Assembly: GCF_000688395.1 (NCBI RefSeq)
Contig: NZ_JIAG01000003.1
Coordinates: forward strand, 1-64,000
Reading direction: 5' to 3'
Source: Haematomicrobium sanguinis DSM 21259
Lineage (GTDB): Bacteria > Actinomycetota > Actinomycetes > Actinomycetales > Micrococcaceae
DNA length: 64,000 bases
In this document: piece by piece, positions 34,794-42,503 of the stretch
Numbering within the stretch: the stretch's first letter is position 1
Layout of the letters: every line of letters starts with the position of its first letter
Made by a program: the position numbers and the translations under genes
Notes under the pieces: model-generated
What the model was told of the DNA's origin: nothing
Seen by the model: the letters and a program-made list of their open reading frames with translations, nothing else
The model's database searches: none

Positions 34794-36317
34794 ATGAGCT
34801 CAGCACCAGAACTTCTTGACCGTCCTCGCATCCTGGTAGTTGGCGGCGGTTACGTCGGCCTCTACGTTGCCATGAAGTTGCAGAAGAAGGTTCGCGCGCG
34901 CGGTGGCATCGTCACCGTGGTGGACCCGCTGCCTTACATGACCTATCAGCCGTTCCTCCCCGAAGTGTCCGCCGGCAGCATTGAGCCGCGGCACGCCATC
35001 GTCTCGCACCGCATGCACTTGAAGCACTCGGAACTGGTGTCCGGACGCGTGACCTCTATCGACAACGCCAAAAAGGTTGCGACCGTGGCACCGGTGGGTG
35101 GCGGCGAATCTTTCGAGATCCCCTACGATGACGTTGTCCTGGCAGCCGGTGCCATCACCCGCACCTTCCCGATTCCAGGCCTAAATGAAGCCGGGATCGG
35201 CTTGAAGACCATCGAAGAAGCCGTCGCGATTAGGGACAAGGTCTTGGAGCGCATCGAGACCGCCTCACTCATGCCCCAGGGCGAAGAGCGCACGCAGGCC
35301 CTCACCTTTGTGGTGGTGGGCGGCGGCTTTGCCGGTATCGAAGCCATTTCCGAGATGGAAGACATGATTCGCCGTGCGGTGAAGCTTAACGAGCGCGTGG
35401 ATCAGTCCGAGATTCGCATTGTGCTGGTCGAGGCCATGGGTCGGATCATGCCCGAGGTCACCCAGTCTCAGGCCGAGTGGGTCGTGGAGCACTTGCGTTC
35501 CCGCGGGGTCGAGGTGTTGCTGAACACCTCGCTCGCCAACGCCGAGGACCGCAACATCGAACTCATTTCCATGCCGGATAAGGCGCCCGCCGGTTCCTTC
35601 AAGGCGGACACGCTGCTGTGGACTGCGGGTGTCCAGGCCAACCCGGTTAACCGCGCCACCGATTTCCCGGTAGACGAGCGTGGCCGCGTCAAGGTGAACG
35701 CCTCGCTGGAGATCGCCGACGGCGACACCGTGATCGAGCACGCGTGGGCTGCTGGCGACGTTGCTGCCGTTCCGGATCTTTCCGGCGGCGGACTTCCCGA
35801 TGGCACCTGCGTCCCCAACGCGCAGCACGCCGTGCGCCAGGCGAAGCGCTTGGCAAAGAACCTGTACGCCAAGAGCTACGGCGTGGGTTCGATGAAGCAG
35901 TACAAGCACAAGAGCCTGGGTGCGGTTGCCGGGTTTGGGCTCTACAAGGGCGTAGCGAACATCATGGGTCTGCCGCTCAAGGGCTTCCTGGCGTGGCTCG
36001 CGCACCGCGGTTACCACGGCCTCGCGATGCCGACCTTCGAGCGCAAGTTCCGCGTCATCGCGATCTGGTTCTGGAACCTGGTGCTCGGCCGCGACACGAC
36101 CCCGCTCTATGATCTGCAAACCCCGTCCCGCGCGTTCTACGTCGCTGCGACGCCGAAGCGACCGGCGGTGTCGCTGCCGTTCGTGGCGGAGAGCTCGATG
36201 TTGGATGCGGCCGCGAACCGTGCGGCAAATGAGCGGGTGGATCAGGCCGCTGAGGCGACGCCCGGTCAAGACACCAAGACGGCCGACGCCGCCAAGGAGC
36301 CGCAGGCCGCGAAGTAA
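34794..36317 (+). CDS. ndh: Type II NADH dehydrogenase (NADH:quinone oxidoreductase)
   Basis: 507 residues. A single-subunit, non-proton-pumping flavoenzyme that passes electrons from NADH to menaquinone on the inner face of the membrane. FAD fold ILVVGGGYVGLYVAMKLQKK near the N-terminus and NAD fold FVVVGGGFAGIEAISEMEDM at about 168-187. Other family motifs: YMTYQPFLPEVSAGSIEPRH, AGAITRTFPIPG and HAWAAGDVAAVPD. The C-terminal amphipathic region and Ala-rich tail (about 455-507) probably bind membrane. It is followed by the tRNA gene and the integrated element. Confidence 0.93.
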   Translation: MSSAPELLDRPRILVVGGGYVGLYVAMKLQKKVRARGGIVTVVDPLPYMTYQPFLPEVSAGSIEPRHAIVSHRMHLKHSELVSGRVTSIDNAKKVATVAPVGGGESFEIPYDDVVLAAGAITRTFPIPGLNEAGIGLKTIEEAVAIRDKVLERIETASLMPQGEERTQALTFVVVGGGFAGIEAISEMEDMIRRAVKLNERVDQSEIRIVLVEAMGRIMPEVTQSQAEWVVEHLRSRGVEVLLNTSLANAEDRNIELISMPDKAPAGSFKADTLLWTAGVQANPVNRATDFPVDERGRVKVNASLEIADGDTVIEHAWAAGDVAAVPDLSGGGLPDGTCVPNAQHAVRQAKRLAKNLYAKSYGVGSMKQYKHKSLGAVAGFGLYKGVANIMGLPLKGFLAWLAHRGYHGLAMPTFERKFRVIAIWFWNLVLGRDTTPLYDLQTPSRAFYVAATPKRPAVSLPFVAESSMLDAAANRAANERVDQAAEATPGQDTKTADAAKEPQAAK

Positions 36318-36395
36318 CACGGGCCAAGCGTTTGGTGGGTACTGTCACGGGTCGTGACGGTGCCCACCGACGTTTTCCGGTACCCTTATTCAGTT

Positions 36396-36469
36396 GCCCC
36401 AGTAGCCCAATCGGCAGAGGCAGTCGACTTAAAATCGACACAGTATGGGTTCGAGTCCCATCTGGGGCA
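36396..36469 (+). tRNA. tRNA with UAA anticodon, tRNA-Leu(UAA), short variable arm
   Basis: Acceptor stem GCCCCAG (36396-36402) pairs with CTGGGGC (36462-36468), discriminator A36469, CCA not encoded. Anticodon stem GTCGA/TCGAC encloses the loop CTTAAAA, so the anticodon is UAA (leucine). The T-arm ATGGG-TTCGAGT-CCCAT is perfect. The variable loop is only about 5 bases, whereas leucine tRNAs normally have a long variable arm. Its 3' end is the attachment site of the adjacent element. Confidence 0.85.
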
Positions 36470-36470
36470 C
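36450..36470. repeat. attL of the integrated element
   Basis: 21 bp from TTCGAGTCCCATCTGGGGCA plus one C, inside the tRNA T-arm and acceptor stem; exactly repeated at 42610-42630. Confidence 0.88.
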
Positions 36471-36530
36471 CGTCTCCTTTGGTCCTACACCCCTGTATTT
36501 GTAGGGAAGTACTGGGCTGATGGGAATCCC

Positions 36531-37649
36531 TTAGGTCGCTTTTGACCACATTTTGACCACAACCTCTTGGGAATGTGCATGATCAAGGGCGTCTGCTACG
36601 AGATCCACATCATTATCGAAGAGGTCTGCGTATCGGTCCAGCGTCATAGCGGCAGAGGCGTGGCCGAGCATCTTTTGCACGGCTTTGACGTTTGCTTGGG
36701 AACGTACAGCGAGGCTTGCAGCGGTGGCTCTTAGGTCGTGTGGTGTAATCCGGGGAATCTTTGCGTCCTGTACGGCAGAGTCAAACCATGAGTATCTTGT
36801 GCCCTTGACTACGGGATGCCGCAGGAAGCCACCACGCTCGTTAGGAAAGATGAGGTCGCCGCGCGATCTGCCCTCGCAGAGGCGCGAGATTCGTGGGATA
36901 AGGAACTTGGGCACTCCTACCGAGCGGATCTCATGAGTCTTAGGTGTTCCGATTTCAAGTGCTGAGTTGACCTTAGTCACTGTCCTGTTGACGTTTATGC
37001 GCAGCCGCAAAGGATCGAAGTCTTGCACCCTTAGCGCGACGGCTTCTCCCCAGCGCAGACCGCAGTACGCAAGTACAAAAATCAGCTCGGGGTACTTGGA
37101 GCATTCAGCGAGGCGCGTCACCTGTTCGTGAGTGAGGTAGGTGTGCGTGGGTTTAGGCTTGCGCTTGGTCTTGATGCCCTCTGCTGGATTCGCGCTCAAG
37201 AGGCGGTCTTTCACTGCATCCGCAAGTATTCCTGAGAGTATTCCAAGGCAGCGCCTCTGCATGGTAGCGCTGAGTTCTTTGCCTGATGATGATGTGAGCC
37301 CAGCTATCCAAGATTGAATTTCTGAGTGGCGTACGTCGCCGATGCGCGTGACGTCCCAGCGAGGTTTCACGTGGTTGCGCCAAGCGGACTCTAAGGGCAC
37401 TTTGGCGGATGCCTTGAGCTGGGTCTGTCTCGCTAGCCATGCGTCCCCAAGCGCGCCGACAGTGGTCTTGGAGAGTGCTGGTGCAATGTAGTCGCCCCGT
37501 GCCTTACTTACCTCTATGTTTGCTAGAAAGAGTTCAGCATCTCTCTTGGTTGTAAAGCCCCGCTTAGTGGTCTGCCGGCGGTTCGGCGTGCGGTAACGCA
37601 CTCTGTACCGCTTACCGTTAGCAGTAGGGTATGACTCAATCGACGCCAT
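36531..37649 (-). CDS. int: Tyrosine-type integrase
   Basis: 372 residues. N-terminal arm-binding domain (about 1-60), SAM-like core-binding domain (about 62-155) and catalytic domain (about 170-360). Catalytic residues: R in YCGLRWGEAVAL, H-x-x-R in PHDLRATAAS, H in LGHASAAMT and the nucleophile Tyr in LDRYADLF. It would recombine attP with the tRNA 3' end. The gene lies next to attL and its 3' end encodes the TTTGACCACA arm-type repeats (36542-36561). It overlaps the repressor gene by 14 bases on the same strand, so the two are probably cotranscribed. Confidence 0.93.
   Translation of the reverse strand: MASIESYPTANGKRYRVRYRTPNRRQTTKRGFTTKRDAELFLANIEVSKARGDYIAPALSKTTVGALGDAWLARQTQLKASAKVPLESAWRNHVKPRWDVTRIGDVRHSEIQSWIAGLTSSSGKELSATMQRRCLGILSGILADAVKDRLLSANPAEGIKTKRKPKPTHTYLTHEQVTRLAECSKYPELIFVLAYCGLRWGEAVALRVQDFDPLRLRINVNRTVTKVNSALEIGTPKTHEIRSVGVPKFLIPRISRLCEGRSRGDLIFPNERGGFLRHPVVKGTRYSWFDSAVQDAKIPRITPHDLRATAASLAVRSQANVKAVQKMLGHASAAMTLDRYADLFDNDVDLVADALDHAHSQEVVVKMWSKAT
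36541..36563. promoter_or_regulatory. Probable arm-type integrase sites, left end
   Basis: Two direct copies of TTTGACCACA lie in tandem 11 bases apart, about 70 bases inside attL. The same decamer recurs in tandem near 42508-42528, inside attR, as expected for arm-type binding sites of a lambda-like integrase. Confidence 0.55.
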
Positions 37650-38229
37650 CTTTATGACTGTCTCTTAGTTGGTTTCCAAGTTCGGCCGTGTAGTCAGGCA
37701 TGAATCGTTCGCCGTCGTAGAGCTCGAGTAGGGATGTTTGTTGCTTGCCGTATCCCTTTGTGTCTATGGGTCCCGTAAGCCTTAAGCGGTGGCGCAACGT
37801 GCTGATAGAAGTCTTTGCAAGCGAAGTGTCAATTACTGACTGGTCCACGGATGAGGGATCTTCATCGATGAACTGAGCAATATGATTCTGAATGTCAAAG
37901 AACTTGTTATGAGCACTCCATAGTGCGCTCTGTGCCTCAAGGAGTTCATTCATGAGGTAGGAGAGTCTGTCGTTTACGGGAGGCGCCAAGAGGGCGTCTA
38001 ACTCGGGAAGATTCAATGCCTTCGAGATCGCGAGTGCTTCTCTGAGGCTTACGCCGCGTGTACCTTGCTCAATCTTTTGAATCGTTTGCTGTCTAAATGA
38101 AAACCCAATATCACTGAGCCGTTGGGCGAGTTGCTCTTGAGTGAGATGTGCCCGCTCTCGATATCCCTTGAGGTTGGAGCGAAAGTAGGCGTCAATGTCT
38201 GGGAGTTCGTTACTGGGAGAGTCGGGCAT
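37636..38229 (-). CDS. XRE-family transcriptional repressor of the element
   Basis: 197 residues. An HTH_XRE domain spans about 17-80 (LKGYRERAHLTQEQLAQRLS, RQQTIQKIEQGTRGVSLREALAISKAL). The C-terminal 110 residues, including a probable coiled-coil segment ELLEAQSALWSAHNKFFDIQ, are not recognised and may bring dimerisation. It is divergent from the excisionase-like gene, with a palindromic operator (38267-38285) in between, so it is the likely lysogeny-type repressor. ATG 38229. Cotranscribed with int. Confidence 0.82.
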   Translation of the reverse strand: MPDSPSNELPDIDAYFRSNLKGYRERAHLTQEQLAQRLSDIGFSFRQQTIQKIEQGTRGVSLREALAISKALNLPELDALLAPPVNDRLSYLMNELLEAQSALWSAHNKFFDIQNHIAQFIDEDPSSVDQSVIDTSLAKTSISTLRHRLRLTGPIDTKGYGKQQTSLLELYDGERFMPDYTAELGNQLRDSHKDGVD

Positions 38230-38244
38230 AGTGTGATGCTACAT

Positions 38245-38308
38245 GAATTCAGTGTGTAGCCCCCGCTAACACTACAGTAGTGTTATTGTGAATAAGTCAC
38301 ACTAATTC
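38245..38308. promoter_or_regulatory. Divergent operator region of the element
   Basis: The palindrome TAACACTACAGTAGTGTTA (38267-38285; 9-bp arms around a central A) is flanked by an outer inverted pair GAATTCAGTGTG (38245-38256) and CACACTAATTC (38298-38308). Shared GTGT/ACAC half-sites suggest several binding sites for the adjacent XRE repressor controlling both directions. Confidence 0.6.
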
Positions 38309-38327
38309 AGAACATCAAGGAGCTCTC

Positions 38328-38528
38328 GTGGACAAATTGCTAACCCCGAGCACACTCGCAGAATATGCGGGGTACTCAGTAGCTGGTCTTGCTCAAATGC
38401 GGTACATGGGCACGGGCCCGAAGTTCATCAAGATGGGCCGACAAGTTCGCTATCGACTATCTGACGTTGAGGCATGGCTTGATCAACAAACCCGACAGTC
38501 TACTGCGGACGGCCCGGACGCGGCATGA
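38328..38528 (+). CDS. Excisionase/AlpA-like DNA-binding protein
   Basis: 66 residues, a MerR-like winged HTH (LLTPSTLAEYAGYSVAGLAQ, then PKFIKMGRQVRYRLSDVEAWLDQQ), the pattern of phage AlpA/excisionase proteins (HTH_17). It probably binds the arms to favour excision or acts as early activator. The start is GTG 328 into the 38-kb block (38328), with AAGGAG upstream. It overlaps the next gene by 4 bases and is the first gene of the rightward operon. Confidence 0.85.
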   Translation: MDKLLTPSTLAEYAGYSVAGLAQMRYMGTGPKFIKMGRQVRYRLSDVEAWLDQQTRQSTADGPDAA

Positions 38529-38734
38529 GCACGGCAATGCCGCTTGAGGGCGACCTTGTGTTCATGAAGCGCTGCAAGTATTGCGGGCACGCGCTACTCT
38601 CCGCAGAGTCACGCAACAGTGAGGCGGGACCAAAGTGCCGTGCCAAAGCAAAGAGATCAAAGAGAAACGGCCCCAACCATTCCACCAAGAATCACGCTGG
38701 GACCGCAAAAACCAACAGCCAGAAAGGACGCTAG
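38525..38734 (+). CDS. Small zinc-finger-like protein (DUF6011-like)
   Basis: 69 residues. One Cys-rich motif: C at MKRCKYCGHALLSAESRN and GPKCRAK, giving C-x2-C-x(n)-C. This resembles small phage proteins with a DUF6011-type zinc ribbon. The C-terminal half is basic (KAKRSKRNG). Function unknown. The ATG overlaps the excisionase stop (ATGA). Confidence 0.65.
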   Translation: MSTAMPLEGDLVFMKRCKYCGHALLSAESRNSEAGPKCRAKAKRSKRNGPNHSTKNHAGTAKTNSQKGR

Positions 38735-38738
38735 TTCA

Positions 38739-39137
38739 ATGAACAAGCTTACCCCTGATGCACACGAATACGCATCGGAATTCAACTTCACAGAGGATGA
38801 GGATGCGGCGCTCGCAAGCGTGGCATACGCGGGCGAGCGCCGCAGACTTGAAGCCACGATCTTGCACGCAAAGACCTTTGAGGCACCTACAGGATTCACG
38901 TTCGACGCAATGGCGGCCGCTCAAGATCCGCGAGTGTTCATCTGGGAAGGTCCGCAACACTACATCTCGAACGGTGAGCACAAAACAGGAGTACATACCT
39001 GCTGGGACCCAGATCAAGGGGTGCGCTTACTTCTCGATCACCGTTTCCAGGGCGACTTTCCCACGGTATCGCTGATTGAAGCCTTGGAATTGCAAAAGCA
39101 ACTCACCGCAGTGCTTGAAGCTATGAAGGCACTCTGA
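38739..39137 (+). CDS. Hypothetical protein of the element
   Basis: 132 residues, acidic, no membrane segment. It contains FNFTEDEDAALASVAYAGE near the N-terminus and TCWDPDQGVRLLLDHRFQGD in the middle, ending in a helix LIEALELQKQLTAVLEAMKAL. I recognise no family. ATG 38739 has GAAAGGA upstream; the frame extends back to 38619 only by overlapping the preceding gene. The stop overlaps the next start (ATGA). Confidence 0.65.
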   Translation: MNKLTPDAHEYASEFNFTEDEDAALASVAYAGERRRLEATILHAKTFEAPTGFTFDAMAAAQDPRVFIWEGPQHYISNGEHKTGVHTCWDPDQGVRLLLDHRFQGDFPTVSLIEALELQKQLTAVLEAMKAL

Positions 39138-39358
39138 TGAGGAGCGCGACCCAACATGCCCCACTCTCGCCCACCGAACGGCTACGCGAGTTGATCGAGG
39201 ATGTGCGAAACGGCTTGGCCACAGCTGATGACCTATTGGCCGAGGTGAACCGCTTGGAGTGTGACAATCGAGTTCCGCACATGCCAGCGCAGTCCTGCGA
39301 GCGCATCAGCTACAAGGGAGTACGTTCTACCGTGGCGCCGACATCATCCAGTTATTGA
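39137..39358 (+). CDS. Small hypothetical protein of the element
   Basis: 73 residues, coupled to the preceding gene by ATGA. A helical part (LSPTERLRELIEDVRNGLATADDLLAEVNRLE cut to its ends, about 10-41) suggests a small regulatory or adaptor protein. The last 25 residues have low complexity. No family recognised; it could be an artefact, but the coupling and spacing support translation. Confidence 0.45.
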   Translation: MRSATQHAPLSPTERLRELIEDVRNGLATADDLLAEVNRLECDNRVPHMPAQSCERISYKGVRSTVAPTSSSY

Positions 39359-39413
39359 GTTCAGTAGAGAAGCACCACGGCGGAGAAAGCGAACTAAGAG
39401 GCAAGTTGAAAGC

Positions 39414-40943
39414 ATGAGCAACGAGAATCACCACCAGGCAAACGCAACCGACCCCGCGCAAGCGCTCAACGATGTCGAGGATTTCATTAGGCGGTTTGTA
39501 GCGTTTCCCAGCGATCACGCGCTTGTTGCCGCGGCGCTTTGGGCTGCACATTGCCACGTGCTCGATGCCTTTGATACAACTCCGCGGCTTGCTTTCTTGT
39601 CCCCTGAACCGGGTTCTGGAAAGACGAGGGCGATTGAGATACTTAATTTGCTAGTTCCGTGGCCGATTCTTGCGGCTAATGCTTCGTTTGCCGCGCTGTC
39701 CCGTGCGGTGGCGCAGACAAACTCACGCCCCACGATCCTGTTCGATGAAATAGATACCGTATTCGGTAGGAACGCTAAGCCGAATGAGGATTTGCGCGCC
39801 CTGATCAATGCTGGCTACCGCAAATCTGGAACATCCCTTAGGTGTGTGGGTCCGAATTTCGAGCCAACACAGTTTCCCGCTTATTCGGCTTTGGCGGTGG
39901 CCGGCTTGGGTTATCTACCCGAGACGATTGCGGATCGTGCCATCGTGGTGAAGATGCGCAGGCGGGGACCGAACGAATCCATTGACTCTTTTAGAGTGCG
40001 TGACCACACTCCATTGGGGCATGCTTTGCGCGATGCTTTGTCCGAAGCTTTTCCCCCACATGAACGAGCTCTTTCCGAGCGTCGCCCTGAGCTGCCAGAT
40101 GGTGTGAGTGATCGGTCTGCGGACATTTGGGAGCCGTTGCTGGCGATAGCTGAAGTCGCTGGCAGCGATTGGCCCCGGCGTGCACGCGACGCGTGCGTGC
40201 ATTTTGTGCGCGCCGCGAAGCCGCGTGTGAGCTTAGGCATGCAGTTACTTTCTGACATTCGCACGGTGTTCAGTGCGGCTAATCGCATGTCCTCAAGTGA
40301 CTTGGTACAGAAGTTGTGCAACATGGAAGATGCCCCTTGGGCAGACCTAAAAGGCAAAGGGCTCGACCAGCGTGGGCTGGCGTCCATGCTCAAGCCGTAC
40401 GAAGTCAAGCCGGGCACGATTCGCGAAAGGGAAGACGTCTACAGGGGGTACCTCAGGGCAGACTTTCACGATGCTTGGCAACGATACCTGCCACATACCT
40501 CTGAAAACCCGTTACATCCGTTACAACCGTTACAACCCAGTAATGACGCGGGTTTTTCTGTAACGGATAAAAACCCTGTAACGGCCACACCCGTTACAAG
40601 CGACACCAAAGAAGCCCGGAAACAAGCCGATGTAACGGATGTAGCGGATGTAACGGCAAATAAAGGTGCGGGTGGTGAAGAGCAGTCCAATGCCACACTA
40701 TTCAGCACCCGTGATCCCATGCTGGACGTGCCAATGCCCGATGATCCAATGCCCGATGATCCCATCCTGGGCTTGCCAATGCCCGATGATCCATCGCGTG
40801 CTCAGTGGTGGTCGATCTACCGTGGCGCATCTAGAAGTGGGCGTAGCCGTGCCAAGCTTTCGGGACCAGGCAAGCCCCTCACTCAAACACAGTGGCGTTG
40901 GTGTCACCACTACCAAAAGGAACAGCTAGGCGAGGCGGCATGA
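39414..40943 (+). CDS. DUF3631 domain protein, putative replication ATPase
   Basis: 509 residues. The N-terminal P-loop domain (about 25-200) has LAFLSPEPGSGKTRAIEIL (Walker A) and RPTILFDEIDTVFGRN (Walker B), then LAVAGLGYLPETIADRAIVV and the arginine-rich KMRRRGP sensor; a C-terminal helical DUF3631 region follows (about 210-380). DUF3631 proteins occur in plasmids and phages as primase-helicase-like replication factors. From about 365 the sequence is disordered, encoded by DNA with eight CCGTTACA octamers, then PMPDD repeats. The start is ATG 39414 with GAAAG upstream. Confidence 0.8.
   Translation: MSNENHHQANATDPAQALNDVEDFIRRFVAFPSDHALVAAALWAAHCHVLDAFDTTPRLAFLSPEPGSGKTRAIEILNLLVPWPILAANASFAALSRAVAQTNSRPTILFDEIDTVFGRNAKPNEDLRALINAGYRKSGTSLRCVGPNFEPTQFPAYSALAVAGLGYLPETIADRAIVVKMRRRGPNESIDSFRVRDHTPLGHALRDALSEAFPPHERALSERRPELPDGVSDRSADIWEPLLAIAEVAGSDWPRRARDACVHFVRAAKPRVSLGMQLLSDIRTVFSAANRMSSSDLVQKLCNMEDAPWADLKGKGLDQRGLASMLKPYEVKPGTIREREDVYRGYLRADFHDAWQRYLPHTSENPLHPLQPLQPSNDAGFSVTDKNPVTATPVTSDTKEARKQADVTDVADVTANKGAGGEEQSNATLFSTRDPMLDVPMPDDPMPDDPILGLPMPDDPSRAQWWSIYRGASRSGRSRAKLSGPGKPLTQTQWRWCHHYQKEQLGEAA
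40509..40656. repeat. Eight CCGTTACA octamers in both orientations (candidate origin)
   Basis: CCGTTACA at 40509, 40518, 40527 and 40591; the complement TGTAACGG at 40559, 40577, 40631 and 40649. The first three are spaced by exactly 9 bases. They lie inside the 3' part of the DUF3631 gene, around an AT-richer stretch (GGGTTTTTCTG and GGATAAAAACC). The layout resembles iteron origins of satellite elements. Confidence 0.7.
40730..40792 (+). repeat. Tandem CCAATGCCCGATGAT repeats
   Basis: Three copies of the 15-base unit CCAATGCCCGATGAT, two adjacent and one after a spacer, encode PMPDDPMPDD and PMPDDP in the disordered C-terminal part of the DUF3631 protein. Confidence 0.7.
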
Positions 40944-41191
40944 TGCAAGAGACGTTCACATTCGGCGGGAAAACCTATGAGGAAGCGGACTTACTTGAGG
41001 TTGGCATGCGAGTGTCTCCGTGGGCGATCCGTGTGGGGTACATGAAAGAAATACCGATCAGGCTCAACGGTGAACTGCGGTATCTGCCGTTGTTGACGCG
41101 CAAGGGCGTTGAGTACGCGTCACGGAAGATAAGAGAAGAGATTACTAATGGAACGTTTGGGAATTACGTGGAGGCAGAGGATGAACGCTAG
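40940..41191 (+). CDS. Small hypothetical protein of the element
   Basis: 83 residues. FGGKTYEEADLLEVGMRVSPWAIR and YLPLLTRKGVEYASRKIREE; charged, no transmembrane segment. It may be a small DNA-associated or regulatory protein; no family recognised. The ATG at 40940 overlaps the DUF3631 stop and GGCGAGG lies upstream, so it is coupled. It overlaps the next gene by 11 bases. Confidence 0.6.
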   Translation: MMQETFTFGGKTYEEADLLEVGMRVSPWAIRVGYMKEIPIRLNGELRYLPLLTRKGVEYASRKIREEITNGTFGNYVEAEDER

Positions 41192-41432
41192 GAACATGGG
41201 CATTAAGACGGCGGCGGACGCGCTTGCCGTGATCGGCCGGCTACGGGGCGAGCCGTTGGAGGATCGTCACGCGACCCTGAGGACGTTTGAACTCATGCTG
41301 AAACGTGTCAGGCCCGATCCGACTAATAAGGATGATGAATTGCTACGAGAGCGACTCGCGATCTTTCTTGAGGGCGCACGGTTTGGCGGTTGGTCCACCC
41401 GTGCGCGTGAGGATGGCGGCGCGGGGGAGTAG
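41181..41432 (+). CDS. Small hypothetical protein of the element
   Basis: 83 residues, mostly helical and charged (MGIKTAADALAVIGRLRGEP, RTFELMLKRVRPDPTNKDDE, LRERLAIFLEGARFGGW). No family recognised. ATG 41181 with GGAGGCAGAGG upstream is better than the frame's first ATG at 41148, which overlaps the previous gene. Last gene of the rightward operon. Confidence 0.6.
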   Translation: MNARNMGIKTAADALAVIGRLRGEPLEDRHATLRTFELMLKRVRPDPTNKDDELLRERLAIFLEGARFGGWSTRAREDGGAGE

Positions 41433-41523
41433 GTCACTTTCAATGCAACTCGGACAGTTTGCGGACGGAATGAGTTGGTTGACGTCTGATTGATTCTATT
41501 TTCATCATCATCGACTACCCCAC

Positions 41524-41553
41524 TTGATATAAAGGGTTCACTTTATATATACT
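41524..41553 (+). promoter_or_regulatory. Promoter with palindromic operator of the serine recombinase
   Basis: TTGATA (41524-41529) and TATACT (41548-41553) are 18 bases apart, an almost consensus SigA promoter. An inverted repeat ATATAAAG/CTTTATAT (41527-41534, 41541-41548) fills the spacer. The ATG follows TATACT by 6 bases, so the message is probably leaderless. A repressor bound here would block RNA polymerase. Confidence 0.65.
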
Positions 41554-41559
41554 AGGCGT

Positions 41560-42216
41560 ATGGAAAGAATGGCTGCCCCCACCAAAGTGATCGGCTACGT
41601 TCGCGTCTCAACCAACAAGCAAGAAGTTGGCCCGGAGGTGCAGATAGCCGCACTCGAGGCTGAAGCGAAGCGCAACGGTTGGGAGCTCACCATTGCACGC
41701 GAAGACGCAGCGAGCGCTAAAAGCCTTAAGAATCGCCCGGTACTAGCCCAAGCGCTCAAAGACCTAAAAGGCGGTAGTGCCGATGCGCTCGCAGTCGCCA
41801 AGCTCGACCGACTCTCTCGCTCTGTCGCTGACTTTGCGGGCATTCTGGAAATGGCCGGGCGCCAACGATGGGCACTCATTTGTTTAGACCTCAACATTGA
41901 TACCTCCACAATCACGGGCGCTGCTATGGCGCAGGTAACAGTGACGTTCGCAGAGATGGAGCGCAAGAAGATCAGCGAGCGCACGCGTGACGCTATGGCC
42001 AAGATCAAGCGCGACACCGGTAAACACATGGGGCGCAGAAGCGTTCTGCCTACCGAAACTATTGACCTCATCGACCGATTGCATGCAGAGGGCAAGAGCA
42101 TGAACGGCATCGCCACGTACCTCACGGCGGAAGGAGTGCCAACGGCTACCGGAGGAAAGTGGTACGCAGCAACAATCAAACAAGTGCTGACTCGGGCGGA
42201 AACACAAGTAGCCTAA
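41560..42216 (+). CDS. Serine recombinase (resolvase/invertase family)
   Basis: 218 residues. Catalytic domain about 10-150 with nucleophile Ser in GYVRVSTNKQE, then KLDRLSRSVADF and the long E helix FAEMERKKISERTRDAMAK. The C-terminal HTH (about 165-212) has MNGIATYLTAEGVPTATGGKW, typical of resolvases. It may resolve cointegrates or multimers, or invert a segment; no obvious res array was found apart from the promoter palindrome. ATG 41560; ATG 41569 is an alternative. It has its own promoter, separate from the rest of the element. Confidence 0.9.
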   Translation: MERMAAPTKVIGYVRVSTNKQEVGPEVQIAALEAEAKRNGWELTIAREDAASAKSLKNRPVLAQALKDLKGGSADALAVAKLDRLSRSVADFAGILEMAGRQRWALICLDLNIDTSTITGAAMAQVTVTFAEMERKKISERTRDAMAKIKRDTGKHMGRRSVLPTETIDLIDRLHAEGKSMNGIATYLTAEGVPTATGGKWYAATIKQVLTRAETQVA

Positions 42217-42269
42217 TCCGGTGTGGGTGCACGCGTTGTGTACAACCTCGGAGGGTGTCTTGCGTCCAG

Positions 42270-42465
42270 TGTTGTGTTGATTGTATTGGCTCGCGGCGTA
42301 ATAGTTGCTTTGGGTAAGTAACTATTTGTAGGTGTTCTCATCGATGCAGTACGAACGCTTGCAGGGGACGCTCGTGGCCGCGAGGTTGGCGAGGATCGCC
42401 TGCGAAGTTGACCACCTATATTGCCCCAACTGGGCGGTGCATCCTCCTATGTTGTGTTGATTGTA
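42270..42465 (+). repeat. Pair of 16-bp direct repeats, 180 bp apart
   Basis: TGTTGTGTTGATTGTA at 42270-42285 and 42450-42465, in the non-coding right end of the element. They might be recombinase sites or the scar of a lost insertion. Confidence 0.5.
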
Positions 42466-42503
42466 CGCGGACGGACCGGGGGAACGTGACGTCGGTGGCC
42501 ACA

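Noticed and set aside
37700-37720. CGCCGTCGT in the element repressor gene as another dispersed motif copy
   Set aside because: Only the 9-base core matches, flanks differ (TTCGCCGTCGTAGAG), and ELYDGERF is not in a tail or linker, so chance is likely.
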